Assembly: GCA_021399435.1 (NCBI GenBank)
Contig: JAJTUP010000016.1
Location: forward strand, 434,001-498,000
DNA from: Diaporthe sp. PMI_573
Lineage: Eukaryota; Ascomycota; Sordariomycetes; Diaporthales; Diaporthaceae
Reading direction: 5' to 3'
DNA: 64,000 nt
The stretch's first letter is position 1. Each line of letters starts with the position of its first letter. This document shows, one piece after another, positions 55,329 to 64,000 of the stretch. Both the position numbers and the translations under genes were made by a program. The notes beneath the pieces are model-generated. The model was not told the DNA's origin. It saw only the letters and a program-made list of their open reading frames with translations, and did not search any database.

Positions 55329-57980
55329 TCAGGAGGCTGTCACAGTGACCTCGGCGACATCGAAGCCATCAGCGCTCGCCTTGACCGTGATATCTCCACT
55401 TCCGGTCCCCTTCACAATAGCCAGAGCATATCCATTGAACGCGTTGCGTACCAGGCTTGGGAAGACGGTCAAGTCCGTGGGGTCTCCGTTATCCGTGGCC
55501 ACGATCTCACCGGGACCTTCCACCGAGAACGTGATCTCGTCGCCAGCATATGGCACCCGGTTGCCGTTCTCGTCGACCACCGCGATGGAGACGTACGATA
55601 GGTCGTATCCGTCACCCGCGATAGCCGTACGGTCAGCAGTGATGTTCAGTGATGTCGCAGCCCCGACAGTCTTGACTTCCTCCTCAGCCCAGACTTCGCC
55701 ACCCTTGTAAGTCACGGCCCTTAGGCTACCAGGGGAGTACGTAACGTTGTCCCACCGGAAGCGGTACTCGCTCTCACCCTTGGTCACCCGACCGGCAGAC
55801 TTGCCATTAACAAACAGCTCCGCCTCATCAGCAGACGAGAAGACGTGCACGGGCGTGACGAGGCCCTCGCGCTGCCCGTCCCAGCTCCAGTGCGGGAGGA
55901 TGTGCGCGCTGCGGACCTCGGGGGCCCAGCGGGCCTGGTACAGCCACCAGCGGTCCTTCTTGAACCCGGCGAGGTCGATGATGCCGAAGTAGGAGCTGCG
56001 CGCGGTGAACTCGTCCCCGTCGTAAGGGGTCGGCTCGCCGATGTAGTCCCACCCGGTCCAGACGAACTCGCCGGCCGCGAAAGGCTGGTACCGGTCCTGT
56101 TGGGCGAAGACCTTGTCGGCCGAGGAGCCCCAGTAGGGCCCGTAGAGCTCGTAGGCGCTGACGCGCTGCGAGGTGCTGTTGCCGCCTGAGCCGTCGAATA
56201 CATCGGCTGATTGGTTGCCGACCACGGGGAAGATGTACGTCTCGCGCGAGCTGAGGGATGAGGCGGACTCGCTCGTCCAGAGGAGCTTGTCTGGGTACGT
56301 GGCGTGGAAGCGCGGGAAGCTGCCGTCGTAGCTGGCGCCGCGGCCCTCGCCCTGGTAGTTGAGAGACTCCACGTCGAGGACATTAGCCAGGGCCGACCCG
56401 GGCTGGGCGTTGTTCAGTGCCGAGGTGATAGGCCGCGTGCCGTCCTCCGAGTCGACGATGTCCTTGAGGATCTGGCCTGTGGCGCCGCCCTCGGCTGTGG
56501 ACTGCTCCGGGATCTCGTTGCCGATGCTCCAGACCATGACGGAGGGGTGGTTGAAGTCGCGGCGGACGAAGGAGCGGAGGTCGGCCTCGTGCCACTCGGG
56601 GAAGAGGAGGTGGTAGTCATTGTCGACCTTGGCGCGGTTCCAGACGTCGAATGCCTCATTGATGACCAGGAAGCCGAACTCGTCGGCGAGGTCAAGAAGC
56701 TCGGGGGCAGGGGGGTTGTGCGACATGCGGAGGGCGTTGGAGCCGAGCTCGCGGAGGTACTCGAGTTGGCGCTCTGCAGCGCGGTAGTTGAATGCGGCGC
56801 CGAGACTCCCGAGGTCGTGGTGGTTGTTGGTTCCCTGGACGTAGACTCGTTCGCCATTGACAAGGAGGCCGTCTGAGGTGTATTCTAGAGTGCGGATACC
56901 AAACTTGGACTCGTACGTGTCGAGGACCGAGTCTCCGGAAGACACGGTCGTAACGGCAACGTACTGGTTGGGTGTGCCAGAGGGAAGCACACCCCAGAGC
57001 TGAGGGTTCGAGATGGTCACGGAGCCGTTGACAGATGCTTTGCCTTGAGCATCTACGTCCACCGATACCGTAGGGAAAGTGGCCACCACTTCGTCTGATC
57101 CAAGGAGACGGACCTCAGTAGCGATATCAACAGTCTGAGCCTCGTCCAGCTTGTTTTCGACCTCGACACTCAGGTCCACCGTCGCAGAGTCGGCGGAAAC
57201 GCTCGGTGTTCTGATCTTAGTGCCGGACTGCGCAACGTGCACCTTGGAGGCTTTGACGATCCACACATTTCGGTAGATTCCTGCACCAGGATACCAGCGA
57301 GATGACTCCTTTTGGTTCTCCAGACGCACGGCCAGGAGGTTGTCTTCCCCAGCCTTGACGTGATCCGTCAGGTCGACCCGGAACGAGGCGTACCCATACG
57401 GCCAGCCACCAACCAGATTGCCATTGACCCAGACGGCAGCGTGCGACTGCGCCCCGTCAATGTCCAAGTAGAGGGATTTTGTGCCATCCACATCGGCCTC
57501 GGTAAAGGTCAGATTGCGACGGTACCAGCCAATTCCGTTCGATGGGAGGCGACCCATGCCGCCGCTGATACCCTCGGCGAGGAAGGGGCCTTTTACGGCC
57601 CAGTCGTGGGGCAGGTTAAGCTGCTCCCATGAGGAATCGTCGAAGGAGGCCTGGACGTAGATGACGTCCGCGCCTGGAGCCGTGCTGTTGCTCGGGTATG
57701 GGTACGGGGTGCCGTCCACGATAAAGTCGTTGGCTTGTGGGAGGATCCATGGCTTGAGAGTGTCATTGTAGGACAGCCCGTCGGGATTCTCCTCGAAGCG
57801 TTGGAACCTCCACGCGCTGTTGATGCTGTCGCGCTCGCGGACTGCCGTTGACTCGGCCCTCTGGACGACCGGGGCTCTCTCAGCAGGGTGTGCGCCGACT
57901 GGGACGGAGCATAGCGGCAGAACAATCGACGCCGCGAGGAGCCCGCCGACGTTGCTCGCAGCTCGGAGAACTGAATGCAT
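55329..57980 (-). CDS. Secreted GH2 beta-galactosidase, 883 aa
   Basis: This is a single exon. A signal peptide (about residues 1-30) is followed by the GH2 sugar-binding beta-sandwich (about 55-245), an Ig-like domain (260-360), the catalytic barrel (365-660) and C-terminal Ig-like domains. The acid/base is E489 in WSIGNEIPE and the nucleophile E571 in WTSESASS. The HNPPAPELLD loop is also typical. Length and layout fit fungal extracellular GH2 enzymes that release beta-linked galactose from plant cell-wall polymers or oligosaccharides; beta-glucuronidase-like activity is a less likely alternative. Very GC-rich coding DNA produces many long shadow frames on the opposite strand. Confidence 0.92.
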   Translation of the reverse strand: MHSVLRAASNVGGLLAASIVLPLCSVPVGAHPAERAPVVQRAESTAVRERDSINSAWRFQRFEENPDGLSYNDTLKPWILPQANDFIVDGTPYPYPSNSTAPGADVIYVQASFDDSSWEQLNLPHDWAVKGPFLAEGISGGMGRLPSNGIGWYRRNLTFTEADVDGTKSLYLDIDGAQSHAAVWVNGNLVGGWPYGYASFRVDLTDHVKAGEDNLLAVRLENQKESSRWYPGAGIYRNVWIVKASKVHVAQSGTKIRTPSVSADSATVDLSVEVENKLDEAQTVDIATEVRLLGSDEVVATFPTVSVDVDAQGKASVNGSVTISNPQLWGVLPSGTPNQYVAVTTVSSGDSVLDTYESKFGIRTLEYTSDGLLVNGERVYVQGTNNHHDLGSLGAAFNYRAAERQLEYLRELGSNALRMSHNPPAPELLDLADEFGFLVINEAFDVWNRAKVDNDYHLLFPEWHEADLRSFVRRDFNHPSVMVWSIGNEIPEQSTAEGGATGQILKDIVDSEDGTRPITSALNNAQPGSALANVLDVESLNYQGEGRGASYDGSFPRFHATYPDKLLWTSESASSLSSRETYIFPVVGNQSADVFDGSGGNSTSQRVSAYELYGPYWGSSADKVFAQQDRYQPFAAGEFVWTGWDYIGEPTPYDGDEFTARSSYFGIIDLAGFKKDRWWLYQARWAPEVRSAHILPHWSWDGQREGLVTPVHVFSSADEAELFVNGKSAGRVTKGESEYRFRWDNVTYSPGSLRAVTYKGGEVWAEEEVKTVGAATSLNITADRTAIAGDGYDLSYVSIAVVDENGNRVPYAGDEITFSVEGPGEIVATDNGDPTDLTVFPSLVRNAFNGYALAIVKGTGSGDITVKASADGFDVAEVTVTAS

Positions 57981-59070
57981 GACAGGCGTTATGAACGAAG
58001 GAATTCACCACTTCAGGTGCTCGCTCGCGTGGTCACCCATCTCCCGCCATCGTGCTCGACCAGGCGGGCATCTCGTATCTTATAACCGGCAAGCAATGGC
58101 TCGCGAGTCGCGTCATAGTCTGCATGTTACTGCTCGTTATAGCCGCTCGCGACAAGTCTCCCCCGAAATATTGTGGATCCGAGGGGTTCTACGCGGATTA
58201 GCCCCAGGCTTCAACGCAACGTTGCCAACTTTCTACAACGGTGCTGAGTCCTTCCCCGCTTCCCCACAGAGGAACTATGGGTGACGGTGGAGAATGATGG
58301 CCGCGTACTGAATGCTTATCACGACATTGAGCGACAAATACGGACTAGACCGGTCCTGGATGCAGGTCCCGCCCCTTGGCGAGGTACATGGATCAGTCCG
58401 GCGACGGGAAATTGCTTGTATGCCAAGGCTTCAATCGCAATTCGGCAGTTGGCAATTCTGGGCGAAAGCTTTTTTGTAGAAGCCAACTGTGAAAAACATC
58501 TGGCGCAAGACAGTGGTTACCCGTGAGGAACCTAAAAGAGCTGCTACAGGCCTACAGTTCAAGTTGGGAGGCACGGTCGGGCTATCTATCGGACCAAGCG
58601 AACCAATCAGATTGTACACGGCCGAGGTCACCACCTCACTCTGACCGTCGCGGGACTTCGCCAGTCAACAGACCAAAACATCGTGGACGGGTTGCTACTC
58701 AAGTACCTTTCGATACGACGCGCCGCCCACTTGGGAGCGTCCAGTATAAGTAGATGAATTTGCGTTTCTGCTCTGGTACTAACCAGGCGTCACCACGTGG
58801 AGGCGCAGAATACGACTTTGACGCCCATAATAATATTTGAAGAAACCGGATATTCGCGTACCCTCAATCGGACGCTGCGTACCTTTTCTGACTAATCATG
58901 CTGGCCCCCGTGCCCGAATCGCCATGCAAATAGTTAACGTGATTATACCGACTAACATACCGCTACATGCCACTATTTCTACACACTTAAGGGCGCCAAA
59001 TAAGCACTATTAGACCCAAGTATTGGCAAATATTACTTATATTGCCTATGTCGTTGCCTACGTAACCTAG
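57981..59070. other. Promoter of beta-galactosidase and degraded sequence
   Basis: A TATA-like box (TTATAAGA on the minus strand, about 58078-58085) lies about 100 bp upstream of the GH2 ATG. From about 58780 the sequence becomes richer in TA and CTA steps, consistent with an old degraded repeat. No gene is seen. Confidence 0.4.
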
Positions 59071-59340
59071 CTAGTCGAATAGCAAGTCAATAAAGCCGGG
59101 CATTACCGCAATAATCTCGTCCTGTATTTCTTTGGCGCCCTTAGTGCCCTCGCCGCCGCCCTCATTGTCCCCGGCAACGTTGCTAGCTGTGAGGCCTATG
59201 TATAGCCAACAGTCCTCCGTGCCCCCGTCCGCTGCTTTTTAGCCGTTGGCCTTAAACTTAAGGATAGCCGCCCACGTCCCAAAGGACGGTATCTGCACTG
59301 CCAGGCTCTTACCCTCCAGCGCGGTCTTCCCATCACTGCA
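59071..59340 (-). pseudogene. Degraded coding fragment with an in-frame stop
   Basis: On the minus strand, codons from about 59340 to 59071 read as a coherent protein tail (TALEGKSLAVQIPSFGTWAA, then EDCWLYIGLTASN, ending in IDLLFD). One TAA stop at 59241-59239 interrupts it. A C-to-T change of CAA would explain the stop, as in repeat-induced point mutation. No family is recognised. It could be the end of a gene whose start is the open frame at 59563, put out of frame. Confidence 0.3.
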
Positions 59341-59563
59341 TCATTGGTTGATCCCCCGACCATGCCATCCACCGCACAACTTCTTGGTTGTGCCACATCA
59401 CCCATCTTTCCCACTGCTGCTGCTGCTGCTGCTCCTGCCTGGCCTGGCCCTCCGCCGGCCCAGGCTGAGGAGCGGCGAGGCTCTGCTCGCGCTCCCGGCG
59501 CACTCTTCTTGCCCCATTTACCAATTCTTCCAGGGGCACAGGTCGCAGTGGAAGAGACGGCAT
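59333..59563 (-). CDS. Small Gln-rich hypothetical protein, 76 aa
   Basis: The ATG at 59563 has a good context (CAACAACATGCC) and a pyrimidine-rich leader. A TATAAATA box on the minus strand at about 59709-59720 precedes it by about 150 bp. The product has a basic, Glu-rich middle, a run of glutamines encoded by CAG units, and ends in SGDQPMMQ. No domain is recognised. It may be the surviving first part of a longer gene whose remainder is the degraded fragment at 59071-59340. Confidence 0.35.
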   Translation of the reverse strand: MPSLPLRPVPLEELVNGARRVRREREQSLAAPQPGPAEGQARQEQQQQQQWERWVMWHNQEVVRWMAWSGDQPMMQ

Positions 59564-60250
59564 GTTGTTGACTATTCTTGAATCGTCGTGTTGTGGTTGT
59601 TGTTGCGCGCTGGTGTCGGCTTTCCAACAGTGCGTGATGATGATGTGAGAAGATGAGATGGAAGAAGAGAGAGGACGAAAAAAAAGTTGGGATCTGGAAG
59701 GGGGCCTGGGGTATTTATACTGCCTTTGAGCAATCACATGTGACGGCTTTGGCTTTGGCTCTCACACTTGAGTTGAAATATATAACTAGCGCGGTGCAAG
59801 TGCAGCACTGGCCTCTATATATCACGCGAATACGGGAGCTAGAGGGAGAAGCACCTGCAATATTTATATTGAAAATCAAAGGTGACTCGTTTGCCTTGAG
59901 GTCATTGTAAGTAGCACATGGTTCGCTACGTCAAAGCAGGCCAACTTGGGCCGTACTAATGCACAAAGTACCCACACTACTGCAATTGATATTCTTTAGA
60001 TGACAATGTAGTCGACCGGCTATTGCTTGTGACAGCTGCCTGCTTGCTCATCAGCTTAATTAACCGGGTCAGGATAATCTGACCTGTGATAACTCTACTA
60101 TGCAATTCATGCACTACATTTCCCGCAGTCTATACCACCACGTCTTTTACACTGTTCCACTGGTGCTGTATTACAAGTAATGCTGATTATGAAAGCCCTC
60201 AGTTTCTAGTAGGGCCAGCTACATAAGGAGGTACGTAAGTGGCTTCTGCT
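59564..60250. other. Intergenic region with minus-strand TATA box
   Basis: Apart from the TATAAATA box (minus strand, about 59709-59720) I see nothing. The stretch beyond 59900 is 3' flank of the HET gene. Confidence 0.4.
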
Positions 60251-62690
60251 TTAGACAATAGTAATGATAGACTTGGTTTGTCCCGAAAACTGTGGTGCTT
60301 TATCCTTGTCGTGAATTTTCAAATACCCAATCCTCTCAAACAAGTCTTCATCCCCTAATGGCTTCCCTAGCACCAAGCACCACGGTATCTCCTTTCCCAG
60401 TATTATGCTGTCTCTGTCTGCCACATGAAGAAACCAGACGGTGAACTGCTTGCCGACTTTAACTTGTTCCCAATATGCCGGCCGATCATCGTCCATTTTG
60501 TCATCACATCCAGCGTCTGACTCAGAATGTACACCGCTAGACATACGACACATTTTGTCTTCGATGACAGTACTTCGAAGTTTCCTACGCCGCCTCTGCA
60601 ATGTTCTGCTTGGTAAAAGGTCTGCAGGGTCTATGTCATCAGCAGCTGGTGATTCGGCGCGGCGTTGCCCGAAGACCCCATGGTTGAGGGGAACGTCCTC
60701 AAGGCTGCCATCCGCAAAGACTGTTCCATATGCGGTCTCGTGCTGAAAATGCGGACCGAACCGCATCTGTGATTCCAACACTGTCGCGCGGACCCGAAGA
60801 TATGTGCCTTCGCGCATGACTTGACCGAACGGGTCGTTTGGGTTTGCTAGCGCGCAAACACATTCGAGAATCTCAGCTTTAGGAGCCATGCTTGAGTGCC
60901 TCGCAAAAACCTCCCCTTCCACCGATGCCCACGACCATGTCGGCGCGCGGTATGTCTCAGAAGCACCATCAGTTGGTTTCCCACTCGCCCACATCAAGCC
61001 TTTGTGGATTTCGATATTCCACAAACCCGCAAGGTATCTCAGCGGCTGTACACTTACCTGATTGGCAAGCCTTTCTTTTTTGAGTGTCTGAAAGAATTCG
61101 TGTGCAACGCCGGAAAGCGCCGGCAACTTGTCTCGCATCCAACTGAGGTTGCGGCGGCAATAGGCCTCAACTATCCCGCACCAAAAGTCAAAGCAAATCG
61201 AGATCTCGAGATTCCTTGTGTTCATAGGTTCTCCGCAATTCACATCCCTCCTCCTTCGCACCATGTCTAGTTCTCGTTGTAGATTCTCCAAGCGAGGTGA
61301 TTCGCAATTTTCTGGACAACCACACTCGCAGGCGCAAAGTGTTCGACACGTCCACTGCAGCTCATCGGTGGAGAAGGAGATCAACCGGGTCGAGAGTAAG
61401 TGTTCTTGAAGCGTCCAAGCACGAAGCATGCTGGGATCTATTATATCATCATGTCGACTTTGGTGAATCCCCGACAGTGTAGTCCTCTGAACAGCCAGCA
61501 TGCGGGGTCGAGTTCCCGAGTCGTAGACTGCGGCGTTGTCGAAATCCCGGCCACTGGCAGCCTTTTCCGGTAATTCAAATAAAACTTCGCTGTTTCCGCG
61601 GCTCTTGTGGAGGAAAGAAAACTTAGAGGACGGAACAGAGGACGCCGAGACGGTTAGGAAGGCCTTTGCGTAAACAGTTGCCATCTGCGCCGACTCATGT
61701 AACCAATCCTGCGTGTCGTCTTGAATGATACATAGCGCATCAACCCAAAGGTATTGCACACCAAGATATCTGGTCAGCTCTACAGCGTCTCGAATCGTTG
61801 ATGGCAGCTGGTCGTCTTCCATTCCTTGTAGTAGCTCGGGCAAATTTGACCTGGTCGCCTTCAATCCATTCCCGTCGCCCCAACAGTAGCTCAAAGCGAC
61901 ATATTGTCCCCATGTTTGGGGAGGAGGCTGAAAGAGCTTCGCGTGCTGCTTGGTTGCGAGGCTTCCGACGTCCAAGACTCGCGTTGGAAGCAAAGGGCAG
62001 TCGTTGTGGCATTCGTTGTGCTCCCGAGAACACTTTTCGAGTTGAGTTCGCAAAAACTGAAGGGCCCGCTTAGAATCTGCAGATGAGCTGATGGCTGGCG
62101 CAGGAGGTAAACGACCCCATGCTGGTGAATGACCTACGACATGAAATCCGTCAGCTATGGTTGTCAATTACGTTGCGCGTATAGTGTATCGACAGTCGCC
62201 ATTCTCCTATTGGGGACATTCTAATACCTGATGGAGTAAACAATAGTAACCCCAAAGGACTGCGGGGCACGTCATGCATATCCAACAATTCCACACTTCC
62301 ATCCTTGAAAACCCTCAATTCGTACACCCGTAATGTCTGAGTCTCTGGGGGCCAGCTTGCCGTTGGTCGTTTCCAGAAGCGATCGATAATCTGAAGCAGA
62401 ACTGCACAATAGCCGCACTCGTGTTGCTCTGCCCGTTGCTGGAAATCGGGCCGCCCTCGCCACCAAAGAGCATAGCCTTGCAGAAGCCCTTTGCGTAAGT
62501 GCACTGGTTGATTAGCTTTATTGTACTGCCGGCTGCTTTTACCATGTTTCTCAAAGTTGTCGTAGCTAAGATCGAAACACACAGGACACCAGGGGTCGTT
62601 ATCGTCGACCCGGTCTCCGTGGAACAGTGTCAAAGGCATGATATCGTATAATGTGCGGATCTTTATCGTCAAGTTGCGGAGTAAAGCCAT
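60251..62690 (-). CDS. HET-domain (heterokaryon incompatibility-type) protein, 788 aa
   Basis: Coding exons are 62228-62690 and 60251-62154 (73 bp intron). The HET core is at about residues 240-380: VALSYCWGDG, a central LPSTIRDAVELTRYLGVQYLW stretch, then DALCIIQDD and MATVYAKAFLTVSAS. The N-terminal part has a Cys-containing WCPVCFDLSY and CGYCAVLL segment common in large HET proteins. The later RAWTLQEHLLSTR is also typical. HET domains can trigger cell death after fusion of unlike strains, but most of the many copies in a genome have no known role. The start is the ATG giving MALLRNLT; an ATG 17 codons later is possible. Confidence 0.9.
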
Positions 62691-64000
62691 CCTTCGAAGG
62701 GCCAGTGGATGTGGTCCCAATCAAATGGCCTGGGCTGCCTGGGCTGCGTAACACTGGCACAGCATTAAGCAAACAATCTCAGGTCACAATCTGACGTAAG
62801 TGTTTAAAGGCTTGGCATGCTGTTACCTTTCCTATTGATTCCTAAGCCTGCGTACGAGGCAGCGAGCAGCTTCACACTCTGTCTATTCATGAGGTCTCAG
62901 CTGCTATCTAGATTTAGAAAAGGTGAAAATTAAAGTCAGACACGGAAAATGAAAAGACCCACATGAGGTTGATCAAGCATACGAGACTGGACCAGCCTAT
63001 GAACAGTTGATAACTATCTGTTACGAGTTTCCACTATCTACATCTTGTCGCAACAATTGTACGTAATCTAATGACGAGAAGTCTACTTTATCGATGTGAT
63101 AAAAAGCCTTGATGCAATTGATCGCTGACAGTTCCCTCTTGTCAACGTCAGCCGCGAAAGCATAAATGTCCTCTGAGGCTTTATGAATGGATGGGATACC
63201 CCATCGATATCAAGCAAAAGAGTACAAAGTCAAGTAATATCGAACTCAATCATGTGGCTCATCGGATATTCTTGGTCAGTCAGGGCTTGCCATCACATGT
63301 TTCCGTTGTGTCATCAAAGTCTGCTAATAATGAGATTGGGTTGAACTCATCTTACTTGGAGAGCGTCATAATCTCGACGGCACGAGGCTTTGTGTCTAAA
63401 TGATCTTAGCCCGCAAATACTTCACGAAAACTGCCAAAAGTTGACAGTTGATTAATATGCCTGGCATAAAATCTGTGTTATTTTCTCATCTCTTTGATTC
63501 GGGGCATCCGATGGCGAGTGAAGCACATATCAAACATTCCAAAGATACTAATAGACAAGAACTGAATTTCAATGATGTTGGAAGAGAATGTTCCATGTGC
63601 TGACTGGCAACAAGTTCACCCTTCCTCCCCAGCACAGTGTCTGCCTTCTCCGCCCGTCTGCCTGTCAGTCCGCCCTTGTGGATGACTCAAAGAATACAGC
63701 TTTCGCTGCAATCATAAAGGGGTCTACTGCCTTGGGGCAATTTTTCAAAAGAGACAAACGCTGTAGATTCGAGGAACGGTTTTAAACATGTCTTGGACCT
63801 GGCAGTAGTCATATCCGCCAAGAACTGTTCTCCCCATTGAAACGTCAGACCGAAGAGACCTCAACATGCATTCAAAAATTGCCGTTATAGATCTCGTTCT
63901 GCCCTTCGTAGCTGCACTATTATGATATGTTAACGTAGACGAATCACTCTGTATTCCCAAAGCCGAACTCAGCAGAAACATCGTCAGGTTTGGCTGGGTC
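62691..64000. other. Gene-free stretch to the window end
   Basis: The first part is the presumed promoter of the HET gene. The short open frames at 63191-63403, 63588-63785 and 63745-63981 show no family resemblance. No RNA gene or repeat is seen; a gene could begin beyond the window. Confidence 0.45.

Noticed and set aside
55784..56876. Long open frames on both strands inside the beta-galactosidase gene
   Set aside because: High GC at third positions suppresses stop codons in other frames; only the GH2 frame has motifs.
1..64000. CRISPR arrays, prokaryotic operons, rRNA or phage elements
   Set aside because: Introns, fungal gene families and gene spacing show eukaryotic nuclear DNA; no regularly spaced repeats were seen.

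Overview
The window is nuclear DNA of a filamentous ascomycete (Pezizomycotina, probably Sordariomycetes). The genes are cut by short GT-AG introns of about 41-111 bp with CTAAC/CTGAC-like branch points. Zn2Cys6 regulators, a HET protein, a LysM protein beside a multidomain GH18 chitinase, F-box/ankyrin proteins and SDRs are all typical of that group. No rRNA, tRNA, CRISPR array or intact transposon was recognised. All gene models were spliced by eye and checked only for reading-frame continuity.

Region 1 (0.36-22.4 kb) looks like a catabolic gene cluster for an aromatic compound. It holds an SDR, a two-module VOC extradiol-type dioxygenase divergent from a FAH-family hydrolase, an amidohydrolase, an NmrA/isoflavone-reductase-like protein, two paralogous Zn2Cys6 regulators flanking a serine beta-lactamase-like hydrolase, a microsomal P450, a Rieske non-haem oxygenase and a second SDR. 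Together these give ring hydroxylation (Rieske, P450), dehydrogenation (SDRs), extradiol (meta) ring cleavage and C-C hydrolysis of the product (FAH), with ester or amide side-chain hydrolysis from the beta-lactamase-like protein and the amidohydrolase. A recurring sequence, CGG-N5/6-CGGCCG or its CGG-N5-CGG core, lies upstream of several of these genes and may be the operator of the local regulators.

Region 2 (23-25.3 kb) holds a decayed protein kinase fragment, an AT-rich tract with a G15 run, and a conserved uncharacterised gene.

Region 3 (25.5-33.2 kb) is a divergent pair: a secreted protein with about five LysM modules and a secreted chitinase with two chitin-binding type 1 modules, a GH18 domain and a long C-terminal extension. 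Its architecture is that of the subgroup C fungal chitinases.

Region 4 (34-42.2 kb) has a JEN-type monocarboxylate transporter, a LysM plus lysozyme-like protein without a signal peptide, an M13 (neprilysin-like) membrane metallopeptidase and a short protein of unknown function.

Region 5 (42.2-64 kb) has a 2.4 kb gene-free stretch, an F-box/ankyrin protein, a 919-residue protein joining weak ankyrin-like sequence, a membrane helix and two C2H2 fingers, several small uncertain genes, a secreted GH2 beta-galactosidase, a degraded coding relic and a HET-domain protein.
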